From positions 1 to 32,950 of the forward strand of contig NZ_FNIF01000038.1 in the NCBI RefSeq assembly GCF_900103825.1: a DNA stretch of 32,950 nucleotides, given 5' to 3'. Positions 7,612 to 15,228 of this stretch are shown here, in pieces. The stretch is from Paenibacillus sp. yr247 (GTDB lineage Bacteria > Bacillota > Bacilli > Paenibacillales > NBRC-103111). The position numbers and the translations under genes are program-made. Every line of letters starts with the position of its first letter. Position 1 is the stretch's first letter. The notes below the pieces were generated by a model that saw only the letters and a list, made by a program, of their open reading frames with translations, had not been told where the DNA came from and ran no database searches.

Positions 7612-9048
7612 CTACTCTTTGTTCTGCTGCTTTTCTTTGAGCCAGCGAGGAGCGCCCTTGCTCTTGCGATCTCGCTCGCGCTCAGCTTTGCTGAAGGCCT
7701 TGCCACCGGAGGCCGTGTTCGCCTGCGCTGCCGGCTTCGCCGGGGCAGCGCTGCTCAGGCCGCGCGCGTCAGGCCCCGCGGCGCTCGTGCGCACCGCGCC
7801 CGCTGGCGCGGCGGCATCCCGCGCGCTGGCGGAGCCGCTGCGCGTGGGTGCTGCTCCGCCGCTCGGGCGCGCAGCTTCACGGCGGCTGCGCATCGTAGCC
7901 GCACTGCGGTCTTGGGCCGGATCGACGAGCCGGCCTTCGTACATCGCCTTCGGCGCGATCGTGATACCGAGCTGCTTCTCGAATTTGTCGAGAATGAACA
8001 GCTCCTTCGGTGTCACGATAGAGATGGCCGTGCCCTCGCGGCCCATCCGACCTGTCCGGCCTACGCGGTGGAGGTAGTACTCCGCGTTTGTTGCAGGATC
8101 CAAATGGAAGACGTGGGTCACGCCTTCAATATCCAGCCCTCTAGCGGCAACGTCCGTCGCCAGCAGCAACTGAAATTTCCCCTCACGGAAATTCCCCATC
8201 ACTTTGGCCCGATCCTGTTTGCTCGCTTCCCCGTACAAAGCTTCAACGGACAATCCAACGTATTGGAGTTTGCCCACCACCTGGGCAATATCGTCCGTGA
8301 CATTAATGAACACAATCGCTGAGACAGGCTTAATCAGACGCACAAGTCTTCTTAGGGTATCAATCTTTTCACGTTCTTGGCATACCACATACATGTGTTC
8401 TAATGTTTCAGCCGTTCGCTGACTCGGATTGATTTTGATAATGACAGGTTCCTTCAGCCACCTTCCAGCAGCTTGTTCTGTGCTTTGCGGGATCGTCGCG
8501 GAAACAAACACCATTTGACTGGACTTAAGCATCCCTTTAAGCACGGCTTCAACATCCTGCATGGAACCTAATTCGAACACTTGGTCCACTTCATCAACAA
8601 TACCTATTTTCACATGATGCAAAGTTAGCTTTTTTATTTTCATAAGCTCGAGCAAACGACCTGGCGTCCCAACAACAATGTGAGGGTGAAGTCGAAGTTT
8701 TTCCACTTGTCTAACAATCGCGGCTCCGCCAATAAGAGATTGAGAACGAATCGGACCTCCTTCAGTCAGTTTCTCAATCTCCTGCATGATTTGCATCCCT
8801 AGCTCTCTGGTGGGAACTACAACAAGAACCTGCAGTTGTTTTTGCGCAGGATCAATTCGTTCCAGTGCCGGCAACAAATACGCTAATGTTTTACCCGTAC
8901 CCGTTTGAGACTGGATAATTGCATCTTTTCCTTGCTTTAAAACCGGTATCCCCTCTGCTTGAATCGGCGTTGGCTCACCAATACCTAATTCTTGCAATTT
9001 ATCTAAATAAATCTGCGCAATTTGCAGTTGTTCAAAGCTTGTACTCAA
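7612..9048 (-). CDS. DEAD-box-type ATP-dependent RNA helicase (DEVD variant)
   Basis: 478 residues from TTG 9048, with AAAAGGGG (complement of 9059-9066) 10 bases upstream. The longer GTG at 9099 overlaps the promoter -10 box and is rejected. Helicase motifs appear in order: Q motif (PTPIQ, Q30), Walker A SQTGTGKT (47-54), PTRELG (79-84), GTPGR (127-131), motif II DEVD (152-155), SAT (183-185), DVAARGLDIEG (299-309) and HRVGRTGRMG (327-336). It unwinds RNA duplexes, for example in ribosome assembly or mRNA decay. Motif II has Val where the family name has Ala. Residues ~375-478 are a low-complexity Ala/Arg/Ser/Gly/Pro tail ending in a basic stretch, likely RNA-binding, encoded by very GC-rich DNA (about 7680-7930). 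B. subtilis paralogues include CshA/CshB/YfmL; I cannot say which is closest. Confidence 0.93.
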   Translation of the reverse strand: MSTSFEQLQIAQIYLDKLQELGIGEPTPIQAEGIPVLKQGKDAIIQSQTGTGKTLAYLLPALERIDPAQKQLQVLVVVPTRELGMQIMQEIEKLTEGGPIRSQSLIGGAAIVRQVEKLRLHPHIVVGTPGRLLELMKIKKLTLHHVKIGIVDEVDQVFELGSMQDVEAVLKGMLKSSQMVFVSATIPQSTEQAAGRWLKEPVIIKINPSQRTAETLEHMYVVCQEREKIDTLRRLVRLIKPVSAIVFINVTDDIAQVVGKLQYVGLSVEALYGEASKQDRAKVMGNFREGKFQLLLATDVAARGLDIEGVTHVFHLDPATNAEYYLHRVGRTGRMGREGTAISIVTPKELFILDKFEKQLGITIAPKAMYEGRLVDPAQDRSAATMRSRREAARPSGGAAPTRSGSASARDAAAPAGAVRTSAAGPDARGLSSAAPAKPAAQANTASGGKAFSKAERERDRKSKGAPRWLKEKQQNKE

Positions 9049-9087
9049 TGTAAGAAAACCCCTTTTCTCTTCCAACCTAATTACCTT

Positions 9088-9116
9088 ATTATATGCCACG
9101 CCGTAAAACGATACAA
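9088..9116 (-). promoter_or_regulatory. sigma-A promoter of the helicase gene
   Basis: Minus strand: TTGTAT (complement of 9111-9116), 17 bases, TATAAT (complement of 9088-9093). The GTG that would open the longest reading frame is at 9099, inside the spacer. The start at TTG 9048 leaves a normal ~35-base 5' UTR. Confidence 0.75.
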
Positions 9117-9137
9117 ATCGACAACCACAGAAACAGC

Positions 9138-9165
9138 AAAAATAGGAGTCCTCAAGACTCCTATT
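9138..9165 (-). terminator. terminator overlapping the sigma-factor stop codon
   Basis: Perfect 10-base stem AATAGGAGTC / GACTCCTATT (9141-9150 and 9156-9165) with a 5-base loop; on the minus strand it is followed by TTTTTGC. The upstream arm contains the TAG stop of the sigma gene (9161-9163). Confidence 0.85.
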
Positions 9166-9682
9166 CGCCAGTTCCCCACTCTTCCAGCAGCCTCTGCTTG
9201 ATCACATCTCGTGCCCGGAACAAACGTTGTCGTACGACTCCCTCCGTAACACCAAGCTCGCTGGCCATATCTTTGTACGATAAATTATGAATCCATTTCA
9301 TCGCTATAATTTGTCTGTATGAGGGGCTAAGTTCATTGATGTAAGTGATTATGGCTTCTCGCATTAGCTTCAGTTCGACTTCTTTGTCTAGAGGCACCAA
9401 ATATTCCGAAGTTGGCGCCGCTTCCTTAATGCACAGCAGGAGTTCGGCTTCCAGCTCTTCCCGGTTGCGTTTGTGCTTACGAAGATGGTTAAGTGTTACA
9501 TTTCGGGTTAGCTTCTTAACCCAGCTTTCATATTTATCAATTTCATGAAGTAAAGGCGCCTTGCGCACAGCTCGAAGAAATGACTCCTGAATGATGTCTT
9601 CCACTGCAGCATGATCTCTTAAAATAAAATAAATCATGGGATATACAAGGATGTAGAACTCCTGATATATCTGTTCCTGCAT
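9161..9682 (-). CDS. RNA polymerase sigma factor, ECF-like
   Basis: 173 residues. Region 2 (about 5-70) carries the ECF signature around residues 27-40 (HAAVEDIIQESFLRA) and the -10-binding helix (YESWVKKLTRNVTLNHLRKHKR). Region 4 (about 110-165) carries the helix-turn-helix LSYKDMASELGVTEGVVRQRLFRARDVIK. There is no region 1 or 3, which fits an ECF/SigW-type factor. The N-terminus is short and the ribosome site before ATG 9682 is weak (AAGAG at 4 bases). No other ATG/GTG/TTG is in frame upstream before a stop, so this start is kept. No anti-sigma gene is adjacent, which is unusual for the group; control may be transcriptional or through a distant partner. Confidence 0.88.
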   Translation of the reverse strand: MQEQIYQEFYILVYPMIYFILRDHAAVEDIIQESFLRAVRKAPLLHEIDKYESWVKKLTRNVTLNHLRKHKRNREELEAELLLCIKEAAPTSEYLVPLDKEVELKLMREAIITYINELSPSYRQIIAMKWIHNLSYKDMASELGVTEGVVRQRLFRARDVIKQRLLEEWGTGE

Positions 9683-9853
9683 ACTCTTATCTAATGTATA
9701 AAAGTCACTGCTAAATATCAGTCTCAGAGACTTCGAAATAAACGCCCCCTAGCCAACCAGGTAGAACAATAAACTGTTCCTTCCTTATTTTAGGGCATAA
9801 AAGAGGAGTAAACAATAAAAATAATAAAATTAAGTGAAAAAAGGAGACAAGTC

Positions 9854-10669
9854 CTACTTATTTAGCCTAAGCTTCTCACTTAGCCATGCAAAAACGTCAT
9901 CCAGCGCCTTTTCATCTTCTTTTCGCGGAAATCGATGTTCAAGTCCCGTAAAAAGGGCCATGGTATATGCTTTGCCTGCTTGATCCAGGGCGTTAGCCAG
10001 TTTTCTTGCTTGACCAATGTCAACTTGTGAATCATTCGTGCCATGGATAATATAGATGGGCGTGTCGATTTCCTCTACCCAATAAGCCGGGGATCGTTCA
10101 ATATATGCCTCGACTTGTTTTTTTGGGTGTCCGACAACGCGTTTCAACATCCGTCGAAGATCCACACGCTGCTCATAGGTATCTAACATGTCACTTACGC
10201 CTCCCCATACGACAACAGGACCAACACCGCTGCACTCTCTGGCTGCGCGCATGGCCATGACGGCACCTCTGGAAAATCCGATCAGTGATACTGGACCAGG
10301 CAAAACTTCATCTAATGACTGCACCATCGGGATCGCATGAAACAAATCATACCGGTCCTCCCCGCCAAAATCCTCACGGCCTTCACCACCTTCATTGCCC
10401 CGATAATAAGGAGCAAAAATGACATAGCCGCGCTGGGCCATCGATATAATTCTTCGTTTACGAACCATCCCAACTCGTTTAATGCCGCCGCGGCAATAAA
10501 TGACAGCAGGACGCCGACTTGTCCCATCTGGAACGGCTAAAAGGCCCTTCACTTTTAAACCCTGGCTAACATAGGTAAGTACATAAAGCGATATATTTTT
10601 CATGAAGCAGCGAATTTGTTCTTTTTCTAACAATTGACCATCTTGTATATTAGCCGGTACAATGGACAT
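9854..10669 (-). CDS. alpha/beta hydrolase (prolyl-oligopeptidase/dienelactone type)
   Basis: 271 residues; AAAAGGGGG lies just upstream of the ATG. The triad is visible: nucleophile S133 in GFSRGA (family GxSxG), D213 in HGTNDSQV, and H245 in GLEHRFP. A strand ending in RGYVIFAPYYRGNEGG supplies the oxyanion-side loop typical of the S9/dienelactone-hydrolase branch. No signal peptide, so probably a cytosolic esterase or peptidase-like hydrolase; substrate unknown. It is divergently transcribed from the small DUF2573-like gene. A weak hairpin (AGGAC/GTCTCCT then TTTTTT, about 9837-9857 on the minus strand) overlaps its stop and could be its terminator. Confidence 0.87.
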   Translation of the reverse strand: MSIVPANIQDGQLLEKEQIRCFMKNISLYVLTYVSQGLKVKGLLAVPDGTSRRPAVIYCRGGIKRVGMVRKRRIISMAQRGYVIFAPYYRGNEGGEGREDFGGEDRYDLFHAIPMVQSLDEVLPGPVSLIGFSRGAVMAMRAARECSGVGPVVVWGGVSDMLDTYEQRVDLRRMLKRVVGHPKKQVEAYIERSPAYWVEEIDTPIYIIHGTNDSQVDIGQARKLANALDQAGKAYTMALFTGLEHRFPRKEDEKALDDVFAWLSEKLRLNK

Positions 10670-10683
10670 GGGTTCCCCCTTTT

Positions 10684-10712
10684 TTGACAGCTTTCATGTC
10701 TTCATTTAAACT
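10684..10712 (+). promoter_or_regulatory. promoter of the DUF2573-like gene
   Basis: A consensus -35 TTGACA at 10684-10689, 17 bases, then TAAACT (10707-10712, 4/6 match). The TTG that starts the longest frame here is part of this -35 box, so the ATG at 10753 is the better start. Confidence 0.6.
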
Positions 10713-10752
10713 AAAAGTACTCAACCTATTTTCCATCCGAAGGGATGAAACT

Positions 10753-11010
10753 ATGAATACAGATTTTGAGAACGAATTTAACTCCTTAGTGTTCAAAACG
10801 GCTGAACTCATCACGGGCGATACTTCACCTGAAATGATTGAGAAAATTAAAATTTGGGCATTTTTTAATCACGTTCATAAGTCGCTGCCGGCATTAACCT
10901 CCCACTGGAATCAAACTCATCCGGAAGGCAAAGCCGAAGTACGTCGCATTTTCGAAGAGATTCGTGAATTGAATCAAGCCATGCAAACGAATAAACCGGA
11001 TCAGAAGTAA
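10753..11010 (+). CDS. small DUF2573-like (YusU-like) protein
   Basis: 85 residues from ATG 10753, with AAGGGA about 8 bases upstream. It is a soluble, helical protein with no signal or membrane segment. The pattern FxxxFNSLVFKTAELITGD, SPEMIEKIKIWA, KSLPALTSHWNQTHPEGKAE and IFEEIRELNQ resembles the DUF2573 family (B. subtilis YusU) as I recall it; this is memory, not a search. Function is unknown in that family. It is monocistronic, with its own promoter and a strong terminator directly after the stop. Confidence 0.75.
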   Translation: MNTDFENEFNSLVFKTAELITGDTSPEMIEKIKIWAFFNHVHKSLPALTSHWNQTHPEGKAEVRRIFEEIRELNQAMQTNKPDQK

Positions 11011-11012
11011 GA

Positions 11013-11056
11013 AAAAAGCGGAATCCCAATCCTTGGATTGGGACCCGCTTTATTTT
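11013..11056. terminator. bidirectional terminator
   Basis: AAAGCGG-a-ATCCCAATCC / GGATTGGGA-c-CCGCTTT with a 2-base loop (11015-11051), A-run before and TATTTTTT after. It serves both the DUF2573-like gene (plus) and the SDR gene (minus), whose stop lies within the 3' arm. Confidence 0.9.
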
Positions 11057-11826
11057 TTATTTAAGACGCCTGATGCCAAACGGTCAAATATTCGCGGAAA
11101 CAAGTGAAATAATTTGATTCCCAGTCCTGCGACAAAGGGAAGATCTTTCTCAGGAATATCTCTTTGTACGGCATGTATGAGTTCTTTTACGACTTTTTCC
11201 GGTTTTAGCATAAACCAAGCCACATTTTTGACATAGTTACCACTCGGGTCTGCTCTATCAAAAAAAGGCGTAGAGATGGGTCCCGGGTTAATGGCTGTTA
11301 CAAAGATCCCAGTCCTCGTCAATTCCTGCCGTAGGCTGTTCGTGAAGCCGAGTACAGCATGCTTCGTTGCGGAATAACCGGTGGATTTGGCCGAACCGAT
11401 TTTCCCTGCCATAGAAGCAATATTCACAATATGACCGCTTCCGACCTTCAACATATGAGGCAAAACTGCTTGTGTACAGCGGACTAAGCCCATGTAATTC
11501 ACGTTCATCATTTCTTCAAAATGACCAAGCGGCGCCTCTGCAAACGACTCAAATATCCCGTACCCTGCGTTATTTATCAGAATATCGATACGACCGAACT
11601 TAGCTATGATTTGTTCTACCACTTCATTTACTTGCTGCGTGTTCGTTACATCCATCGCGTAAACAGCATGCTGCCCCTGCAAGCCCGCTGCAATTGTTTC
11701 AAGTTTATCTGTGTTGCGTGCTGTCAAAATGGGGATTGCTCCTTTGGCAGCAAATTGCTGTGCCATAACAGCTCCAATCCCGCTTGAAGCGCCTGTGATC
11801 AAGACGATTTTGTTCGAAATGTTCAA
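11050..11826 (-). CDS. short-chain dehydrogenase/reductase (YqjQ-like)
   Basis: 258 residues from a TTG start, with GAGGAG about 8 bases upstream. Classical SDR features: TGASSGIG (11-18) for NAD(P) binding, NNAG (85-88), and the S138-Y151-K155 catalytic triad (NIASM, YSATK). A PGPISTPFF segment follows, as in classical SDRs. The basic residue after the second strand (TARNTDKL) hints at NADP preference. The C-terminus (FPRIFDRLASG) resembles the DltE/YqjQ type, whose substrates are unknown. Cytosolic oxidoreductase; substrate not deducible. Confidence 0.9.
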   Translation of the reverse strand: MNISNKIVLITGASSGIGAVMAQQFAAKGAIPILTARNTDKLETIAAGLQGQHAVYAMDVTNTQQVNEVVEQIIAKFGRIDILINNAGYGIFESFAEAPLGHFEEMMNVNYMGLVRCTQAVLPHMLKVGSGHIVNIASMAGKIGSAKSTGYSATKHAVLGFTNSLRQELTRTGIFVTAINPGPISTPFFDRADPSGNYVKNVAWFMLKPEKVVKELIHAVQRDIPEKDLPFVAGLGIKLFHLFPRIFDRLASGVLNKK

Positions 11827-11854
11827 CGTGATTTCTCCTCATTTGAGTATATTA

Positions 11855-11892
11855 CAAAAAAATGGAGATACCGCTATAGCAGTACTCCATTC
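11855..11892 (-). terminator. terminator of the CheX-like gene
   Basis: Minus strand: AATGGAG-TAC-TGCTATAGC... pairs back as GCTATAGC...TATCTCCATT and ends in TTTTTTT (complement of 11854-11860). It sits between the CheX-like gene and the SDR gene, so these are probably separate transcripts. Confidence 0.75.
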
Positions 11893-11910
11893 ATTCTAAC
11901 ATATTTAAGT

Positions 11911-12369
11911 CTAGGCAATTAATACTTGAATGTCCAGTACACCAATACTTTCCATGATCAAAGGTATGGTCAATGCCTTCTTCGGCACGAATCCCGCAGC
12001 TGTCGCAGACTGAACAATTTTCGGTGGTGTGATATCCACCCTTACCCCCTGATTAAAGAGCATTGTGCTTGCATTACCGCTAATCATATTCCCAAGCTCG
12101 GATATAGCGCTCTTACCCATTTCGTCCATTTCTGTAATAACAAATCCGCCCATCATGGCAGAGACCATCTTCAAAGCAACATCCTCAGCCAAGCCAAATA
12201 CAATATCGCCTTCCATTTGCCCTGTCATCCCGATTTGGATCCAAATATACTTTTCCACAAATTTGACGTCTTTGACGCCGAGCTGCCCAGTCGTTGGGCG
12301 AATGTTAGCAACTTGCTCGATGACAATTCTAGCCGACTCCAAAAAGGGATTAATGTACTCAGCCTTCAT
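11911..12369 (-). CDS. CheX-like chemotaxis phosphatase
   Basis: 152 residues. It has the CheC/CheX-type signature ExxN with downstream GN (SELGNMISGNA: E91, N94, G98-N99) and a typical CheX pattern of alternating strands (VRVDITPPKIVQ, LTIPLIME, GVLDIQVLI). CheX proteins dephosphorylate CheY-P in the cytosol; the ExxN pair is the catalytic face. Only one ExxN motif is present, as in CheX, while CheC usually has two. No other chemotaxis gene is near, so this is an orphan copy that may act on a CheY-like protein elsewhere. It is divergent from the PAS kinase. A -10 TATAAT (complement of 12427-12432) lies upstream but its -35 is poor. Confidence 0.85.
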   Translation of the reverse strand: MKAEYINPFLESARIVIEQVANIRPTTGQLGVKDVKFVEKYIWIQIGMTGQMEGDIVFGLAEDVALKMVSAMMGGFVITEMDEMGKSAISELGNMISGNASTMLFNQGVRVDITPPKIVQSATAAGFVPKKALTIPLIMESIGVLDIQVLIA

Positions 12370-12522
12370 AGCTCCGCTCCGATCTCATTTGGGAATAAAT
12401 TCCACAGAAAAACGACCTTTTTCAACATTATACCTAAAAAATCGGGACAAGTATACTGTCTTTTTTCATAAAATAGTTCGTTCTACTCAGATACACAAAC
12501 TCATCCTGCCTTCATACTTGAT

Positions 12523-12602
12523 TTGTCGAATATCTTTTCATTCGTTCTTCGTTAGTAGGAAATTCAACAAAGATAAGCAAGAATATATAAATACGTGTCG
12601 AA
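12523..12602 (+). promoter_or_regulatory. kinase promoter with two Spo0A-box-like sites
   Basis: TTTGTCGAATA at 12522-12532 matches the Spo0A box (TTTGTCRAAnA) fully, and a second core TGTCGAA lies at 12596-12602. Between them a possible sigma-A promoter has -35 TTCAAC (12563-12568, weak), a 17-base spacer and -10 TATAAA (12586-12591). The second site would sit over the +1. Regulation by Spo0A is inferred from the motif only. Confidence 0.5.
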
Positions 12603-12653
12603 TCCAGATACACTATGAACAAAAATTCTGTAAAGGAGCGCTGAAAGTCTATC

Positions 12654-14348
12654 ATGATAAAACAGCAAACGACAACAGAAAATTGGACTTTATACCAACT
12701 TGCGCTTGTTTATCATATTGTTGCGATTACTTTGATCGGTGCGGATTTCTTCTTTTTGCATCACCTTACATACGTGCAAGATAACCAACTTGTGGGAATA
12801 GCTATCGATATTGTCGTATTTTGCTCAATTCTTGGACTAGCCTTATATGGAATAAAAACGGTAAAAAGTAGAGAAACCTCCATTCTCGAAACCGCTGAGC
12901 GATATAGATCACTGTATGACAATCATCCTGATTCCATTATCTCCTTTAGTTTGGACGGCGTGGTTCTGTCCGCTAATCATAGGTTGGAAAGTCTTCTTGG
13001 AGTGGGTCGTGAGACTTCAAAGCCAACTTCCTTTATTCCTATGATAAGTCCACCCGATCTCCTCAAGGCATTGCATCATTTCCAGGTGGCTTCTGCGGGG
13101 TTGCCGCAAAATTTCGAGGCTGCTTTTATTCATCAAAAAGGGTTTCCTATTCCGTCCAATGTTACATTTGTCCCAACAATGGTTGATGGCCATATTGTAG
13201 GGGTTTACGCTATTCTGAAAGACCTTACCGAACTCAAAGAACAGAAGAAGGAAATCGATAAGCTGTATAAGCAAAATCAACTCATTCTCAATTCTGTCTC
13301 CGAAGGTATTTATGGGATTGACATGAGTGGTAGTACCATTTTCTGGAATCGGGCTGCTGAAGCTATCACCGGTTGGAAAGTGGATGAAATGCTCGGCCGG
13401 CAAATTCATAATCTCATTCGACCCGTTAGGAGCGATGGAACTCTATATCCACCTGAGGAGAGTCCCGTTTTGAACACGATTCTGAATCGTGTAGTCTCGG
13501 AAATGAAAGAGGATCTGTTCTGGAGAAAGGATGGCACCACCTTCCCCGTCGAGTATAGGTCCAGTCCCATATTAGAGAGTAGAGGCCAGATCCTAGGCAC
13601 GGTTATTACGTTCAAAGATATAACCCAATTGAAAAAGACGCAGGAGCTGCTCATTAAATCAGACAAGCTGTCTGCAGTTGGGCAGCTGGCTGCCGGTGTT
13701 GCCCACGAAATCCGTAATCCATTAACTGCCTTGAAGGGATTCCTGCAGTTGTTAAAGAAGAATAGTACCAAAGAGCAGTATTATATCGAAATTATGCAAA
13801 AAGAACTGCAGCGCATTGAATTTATCGTGAACGAGTTCCTGTTTGTTTCCAAGCCTCAGGCGACACATTTCGTAACCCGGACCTTGGATTCGATTGTCAT
13901 GAGCACGATTGAACTCCTTCAACCACAAGCGCTGCTAGGAAATATTGAAATCGAAGCAGAGATTGTTCCAGATCTCCCGCCTGTCTTGTGTGATGAGCAT
14001 CAGATTAAGCAAGTTTTCATTAATATTTTGAAAAATGCGTTGGAAGCCATGCCACAAGGCGGTATATTACTTATCCAAGCTGTACCCGACCCTAACGGAC
14101 GCAACATAACCATTCGCTTCATCGATCAGGGGTGCGGAATAGCACCAGAGCGGCTGCCCAAGCTTGGAGAGCCTTTCTACAGTACGAAGGAAAAAGGGAC
14201 GGGACTTGGTCTTATGGTCTGTTACCGGATTATTGAAGCTCACGGCGGATTGATGGAAATTCGCAGCAAGTTAGAGGAAGGAACAACGGTAGCAATCACA
14301 CTTCCTTCCATGCAGGTAAAAGAGAAAAAAGGAGTGTTAGCAATATGA
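12654..14348 (+). CDS. PAS-domain sensor histidine kinase (sporulation-kinase-like)
   Basis: 564 residues. Two N-terminal membrane helices (about 17-38 and 45-66) are followed by two PAS domains (about 80-195 and 205-328; the second has NRAAEAITGW and a PAC-type end, VITFKDITQLKK). HisKA has H351 in AHEIRNPLTALKG; the ATPase domain has the N box NILKNALEA (N461), DQGCGI (491-496) and GTGLGL (515-520). Layout and H-box resemble B. subtilis KinA/KinE and other Spo0F-feeding kinases, which lack an adjacent response regulator, as here. AAAGGAG (12632-12638) lies 15 bases before the ATG, a long spacing; an in-frame TGA at 12642 excludes an upstream start. The stop overlaps the next gene (ATGA). 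Confidence 0.92.
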   Translation: MIKQQTTTENWTLYQLALVYHIVAITLIGADFFFLHHLTYVQDNQLVGIAIDIVVFCSILGLALYGIKTVKSRETSILETAERYRSLYDNHPDSIISFSLDGVVLSANHRLESLLGVGRETSKPTSFIPMISPPDLLKALHHFQVASAGLPQNFEAAFIHQKGFPIPSNVTFVPTMVDGHIVGVYAILKDLTELKEQKKEIDKLYKQNQLILNSVSEGIYGIDMSGSTIFWNRAAEAITGWKVDEMLGRQIHNLIRPVRSDGTLYPPEESPVLNTILNRVVSEMKEDLFWRKDGTTFPVEYRSSPILESRGQILGTVITFKDITQLKKTQELLIKSDKLSAVGQLAAGVAHEIRNPLTALKGFLQLLKKNSTKEQYYIEIMQKELQRIEFIVNEFLFVSKPQATHFVTRTLDSIVMSTIELLQPQALLGNIEIEAEIVPDLPPVLCDEHQIKQVFINILKNALEAMPQGGILLIQAVPDPNGRNITIRFIDQGCGIAPERLPKLGEPFYSTKEKGTGLGLMVCYRIIEAHGGLMEIRSKLEEGTTVAITLPSMQVKEKKGVLAI

Positions 14349-15166
14349 AAGGTTTTCTGATTGATTTGGATGGTACGCTGTACCGGGGGCATGAACCGAT
14401 CCCCCATGCGGCGGCTTTCATACAGTGGCTTCAGCAGCATCGCATGCCTTATTTACTCGTGACGAACAATTCGTCACGCACACCAGAGCAGGTTGCCGAG
14501 CATCTGCAAGAGCTCGGCATAGAGGTTCCAGCGGAGGCCGTCTATACTTCGTCACAGGCGGCCGCTCAGTACTTGACTGAGCAGCGCGGAGGATACCGCG
14601 TACATATGGTAGGCGAAGCCGGACTGAGGATCGCCTTGGAGGCGTCCGGCTTCGCCTTGGACGATGCGACGACGCCGGACTACGTCGTCCAAGGCATTGA
14701 CCGCAGCTTCACCTACGGGAAGCTGATGGAAGCGGTCCGCCATCTGAAGCATGGCGCGTCCTATGTATTAACCAATCCCGACCGCATGCTGCCGTCGGAT
14801 GGAGGACTTATGCCAGGGGCTGGCTCCCTGGCAGCCGCGATCACCGCCGCCTCGGGCGTTGAGCCCGTGGTGATCGGTAAGCCTTCGCCGATCATCATGG
14901 CCTACGCCATCGAGCGGCTCGGGCTGCCTGCCGCCGATGTCTGGGTCATCGGCGATAACGTGCATACCGACATCCGCGGAGGCGCAGCGGTGGGGTGCCG
15001 CACAGCGCTCGTGTTGACCGGTGTCGCTACGGCGGACAATGTGCAAGAGCAGCTGATGTCGGCTGGCGTGACGCCGGACTTGATCTGCGATGATTTGGAG
15101 CATTTCATCGAGCAATTCAATATCAGCGTTTCCTTGCGAAATCATGTAAAAAAGTCATTTTTGTAA
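14345..15166 (+). CDS. NagD/AraL-type HAD-IIA phosphatase
   Basis: 273 residues. Motif I is DLDGT (D7, D9), motif II is VTNNSS (typical of HAD-IIA), and motif III/IV are KPSPIIMAYAIERLG and VIGDNVHTDIRGG. The family (NagD, AraL, YutF) dephosphorylates sugar phosphates and nucleotides in the cytosol. The start overlaps the kinase stop by four bases, so translation is coupled. The DNA from about 14530 to 15080 is clearly more GC-rich than the kinase gene, with heavy use of G/C third positions. A strong terminator follows the stop. The link to the kinase could be functional or simply co-transcription. Confidence 0.92.
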   Translation: MKGFLIDLDGTLYRGHEPIPHAAAFIQWLQQHRMPYLLVTNNSSRTPEQVAEHLQELGIEVPAEAVYTSSQAAAQYLTEQRGGYRVHMVGEAGLRIALEASGFALDDATTPDYVVQGIDRSFTYGKLMEAVRHLKHGASYVLTNPDRMLPSDGGLMPGAGSLAAAITAASGVEPVVIGKPSPIIMAYAIERLGLPAADVWVIGDNVHTDIRGGAAVGCRTALVLTGVATADNVQEQLMSAGVTPDLICDDLEHFIEQFNISVSLRNHVKKSFL

Positions 15167-15214
15167 ATAAAGAACCTCCAATCCCACATTCAGTGGTTTT
15201 GGAGGTTCTTTATT
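15166..15214. terminator. bidirectional terminator
   Basis: AATAAAGAACCTCCA (15166-15180) pairs perfectly with TGGAGGTTCTTTATT (15200-15214), with inner CCAC/GTGG. It serves the converging HAD and padR genes. Confidence 0.92.
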
Positions 15215-15228
15215 GCATTTCGCGGGAT

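Noticed and set aside
7480..8322. Long Arg/Ala-rich plus-strand reading frames over the helicase gene
   Set aside because: They are antisense shadows of the GC-rich helicase tail, which keeps all frames open; there is no domain and no ribosome site.
12556..12587. Sigma-H promoter (AGGAAAT ... GAAT) before the PAS kinase
   Set aside because: The two elements are about 17 bases apart while sigma-H promoters need about 14-15; a sigma-A reading is at least as good.
14768..15145. Minus-strand frames opposite the NagD-type phosphatase
   Set aside because: Shadow frames created by high third-position GC; no ribosome site or homology.
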